A stretch of 38,917 nucleotides of DNA from an uncultured Pseudomonadota bacterium (GTDB lineage: Bacteria > Bdellovibrionota_B > Oligoflexia > Oligoflexales > CAIYRB01): the NCBI GenBank assembly GCA_903915625.1, contig CAIWTN010000240.1, positions 1 to 38,917 of the forward strand, in the 5' to 3' direction. The position numbers were made by a program, and so were the translations under genes. Below the pieces are notes generated by a model. The model was given only the letters and a program-made list of their open reading frames with translations. It did not search any database and was not told the origin of the DNA. Positions 37,432-38,917 of the stretch are shown one piece after another; the stretch's first letter is position 1, and every line of letters starts with the position of its first letter.

Positions 37432-37541
37432 GTAGTCTAATAGGAAACGACATCAGATTACTCGATCCCCAGTTTATGGGAGCAGTTCAAAAACTGATGC
37501 CATTCGCCGCCGCCTTGACTAAACACGGCGAAAGAAGCTAC

Positions 37542-37576
37542 TGTGTAGATCAGGGCTGTAACTCCGGATCTACACA
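37542..37576 (+). promoter_or_regulatory. Perfect inverted repeat at the ATPase start
   Basis: TGTGTAGATC and GATCTACACA are perfect 10-bp arms with a 15-nt spacer, ending 2 nt before ATG 37579. A weak TTGACT (37515-37520) lies upstream. It could be an operator, or an mRNA hairpin that hides the ribosome site. No separate Shine-Dalgarno sequence is visible. Confidence 0.55.
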
Positions 37577-37578
37577 CA

Positions 37579-38769
37579 ATGACTTATTCAACTGAAATTT
37601 CAAGAGTTTATGAAGGGCAGCTTGCTCTAGATGCCGCTGCTTTCCGCGTCGTTACCATCCTTGGTCCACGTCAATCAGGTAAGACTACCCTCGCCAAAAA
37701 GCTGTTCAAAAACTACTCCTACGCTTCTCTTGAAGATCCAGAACTCCGCAGACTGGCGATGAGCGACCCCCGCACCTTCCTCTCTCGCTTTCCAGCCCCA
37801 GCCATATTCGATGAGGTCCAGCGGGTACCAGAGCTCCTCTCCTACATTCAGGGACTCGTCGACGACCGACCTGATCAAAAAGGTCAGTATATCCTCACGG
37901 GGAGTCACCAACCGGTGCTGCAAGAGCAGATTGCTCAGACCTTGGCGGGACGAACCAGTATTTTAACTCTCCTCCCCTTGAGCTTTGTCGAGATCATCGC
38001 GGCCCAGGCAGAACGAGCCACCGACAGCCCCTGCGAGTGGATCTATCGCGGCTTTATGCCCGAGATATATCGAGCTGGCCTCAATCCCACACGGACTTAC
38101 CAGGCTTACGTGCAGACGTATGTCGAACGCGATGTTCGTCAGTTGATTCAAGTGAAGGATCTCTTCATATTCGATCGCTTTTTGCGGCTGTTGGCGGGAC
38201 GAGTAGGGCAGCTTATCAATTTTGATTCTTTAGCTTCTGATGTGGGGGTATCTGCCAAAACCATTCGCGAGTGGATATCTGTACTCGAGGCATCGTTTAT
38301 CGTTATGCGCGTTCCACCCTATTTTAAAAATATTGGTAAACGCTTGGTGAAAACACCTAAGGTCTACTTTGTCGATGTCGGGCTAGCCTGCTACCTCTTG
38401 GGTATCGAGTCACCGCAACAGGTGGAGCGGGATCCGCTGTATGGCAACCTGTATGAAAACATGGTGATACTTGAGTTGGCGAAGGCGCGCGCGGCAATGG
38501 GTCAACAGCATGGTTTGTACTTTTATCGAGATAGCCACGGCAATGAGGTCGATGTCTTGACCGAAGTGTCCCGGGTCCTGCGGCCCATCGAAGTGAAGAC
38601 CAGCGCCACCTTCCAGGATGGTTTACTTAAATCGCTGCATTATTACGAGAACCATGTCGATACCAAATGTCGACAGAGTTATCTCATTTACAGCGGAAAG
38701 AGTGCTCCGCTGACGCAAGTTTGTCAGGCTTTGCATTTCACAGCGGCTGCTGAGGCTCTGACTCCGTAA
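37579..38769 (+). CDS. AAA ATPase with DUF4143 domain
   Basis: A 396-residue protein of the widespread AAA_14/DUF4143 family. Walker A is GPRQSGKTT (29-37), Walker B is AIFDEVQ (75-81), and a sensor-like LTGSHQPVL follows. The C-terminal half has a winged helix (FDSLASDVGVSAKTIREWI) and the DUF4143 nuclease-like core YFVDVGLACYLLG, YENMVILELAKAR, FYRDSHGNEVDVL and IEVKTS. These D, E-x-D and E-x-K residues fit a PD-(D/E)xK fold. The family's biological role is unresolved; it is often mobile and patchily distributed. The start ATG follows a perfect inverted repeat and lacks a visible ribosome site. Confidence 0.92.
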   Translation: MTYSTEISRVYEGQLALDAAAFRVVTILGPRQSGKTTLAKKLFKNYSYASLEDPELRRLAMSDPRTFLSRFPAPAIFDEVQRVPELLSYIQGLVDDRPDQKGQYILTGSHQPVLQEQIAQTLAGRTSILTLLPLSFVEIIAAQAERATDSPCEWIYRGFMPEIYRAGLNPTRTYQAYVQTYVERDVRQLIQVKDLFIFDRFLRLLAGRVGQLINFDSLASDVGVSAKTIREWISVLEASFIVMRVPPYFKNIGKRLVKTPKVYFVDVGLACYLLGIESPQQVERDPLYGNLYENMVILELAKARAAMGQQHGLYFYRDSHGNEVDVLTEVSRVLRPIEVKTSATFQDGLLKSLHYYENHVDTKCRQSYLIYSGKSAPLTQVCQALHFTAAAEALTP

Positions 38770-38917
38770 AATGTATTAGCACAGCAGTCGCGGCACCTGT
38801 AGGGACAGGCCTAGCGTATCGCCACATGGCGCGTTGAAGTCCCAAAGCTACTACAGCTGCGATTGCTCCGGTGACCCATAGGATATCGTCCAGGCGTCCA
38901 GCTGCTACAAGAGACCC
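38738..38917 (-). CDS. C-terminal end of a membrane protein (5' part outside window)
   Basis: An open frame enters from the right edge and ends with TGA at 38738-38740, giving 59 residues. It contains a likely membrane helix (ILWVTGAIAAVVALGLQ) followed by the basic stretch RAMWRYARP. It converges on the ATPase gene and overlaps its 3' end by 32 bp. No family is recognised from such a short piece, and a chance open frame is possible. Confidence 0.4.
   Translation of the reverse strand, partial: GSLVAAGRLDDILWVTGAIAAVVALGLQRAMWRYARPVPTGAATAVLIHFTESEPQQPL

Noticed and set aside
1-38917. CRISPR array, insertion sequence, integrase or restriction system
   Set aside because: No short regularly spaced direct repeats, no transposase or integrase motifs and no methylase motifs were found.

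Overview
The window looks like a chromosomal segment of a Gram-negative, probably Bdellovibrionota/Oligoflexia-type bacterium. This is an inference from gene content: a TIGR02147-family regulator, a giant tail-fibre/collar-like repeat protein, several lipoproteins with clear lipoboxes, outer-membrane barrels ending in Phe, a fasciclin lipoprotein and long hybrid sensor kinases. No rRNA or other phylogenetic marker is present to confirm it. No insertion sequence, integrase, phage structural module or CRISPR array was seen.

Layout. (1) 1-9165, minus strand: the first 3055 codons of one giant secreted repeat protein that runs off the left edge. Its repeat units are exactly 266, 303 or 340 residues long, i.e. 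266 plus 0, 1 or 2 copies of a 37-residue module. (2) 9166-9871: about 700 bp without a supported gene, with an inverted repeat and a G8 tract. (3) 9872-12057, plus strand: a zinc-ribbon protein, a membrane-anchored M20 peptidase and tRNA-Leu(CAA). (4) 12084-16744, minus strand: a light-sensing operon of bacteriophytochrome hybrid kinase (PAS-GAF-PHY-HisKA-HATPase-REC), heme oxygenase (makes the biliverdin chromophore) and a secreted Ntn amidohydrolase of the C45/penicillin-acylase type. (5) 16960-18651, plus strand: a PEGA-repeat envelope protein converging on region 6 with overlapping stop codons.

(6) 18648-29179, minus strand: ten co-directional genes. In transcription order these are a TIGR02147 regulator, a DUF4382-like lipoprotein, a FadL-like porin, a PqqD-like small protein, an ATP-grasp ligase, a fold-III PLP decarboxylase, a urea-transporter/M23-peptidase fusion, a beta-barrel protein with an alpha-helical N-terminus, a TPR protein and an LPP20-like lipoprotein. 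The core PqqD, ATP-grasp, decarboxylase and transporter-peptidase genes are separated by 2, 52 and 8 bp. This is the best candidate for an undescribed system: a small-molecule or peptide-conjugation pathway coupled to membrane transport and peptidoglycan processing.

(7) 29542-31320, plus strand: a four-domain fasciclin lipoprotein, divergent from the TIGR02147 gene across a region with a long inverted repeat, and followed by two hairpins. (8) 31617-36004, plus strand: a two-kinase operon, a membrane histidine kinase followed by a 7TMR-DISM hybrid kinase with two receiver domains. (9) 36280-38769, plus strand: a lipoprotein with an HExxH zinc-protease motif, and an AAA/DUF4143 ATPase preceded by a perfect 10-bp inverted repeat. 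A partial minus-strand gene probably enters from the right edge.

All functional calls come from reading motifs by eye; no database search was possible. Start codons were moved from the longest open frame to an internal start where a ribosome-binding site supported it.
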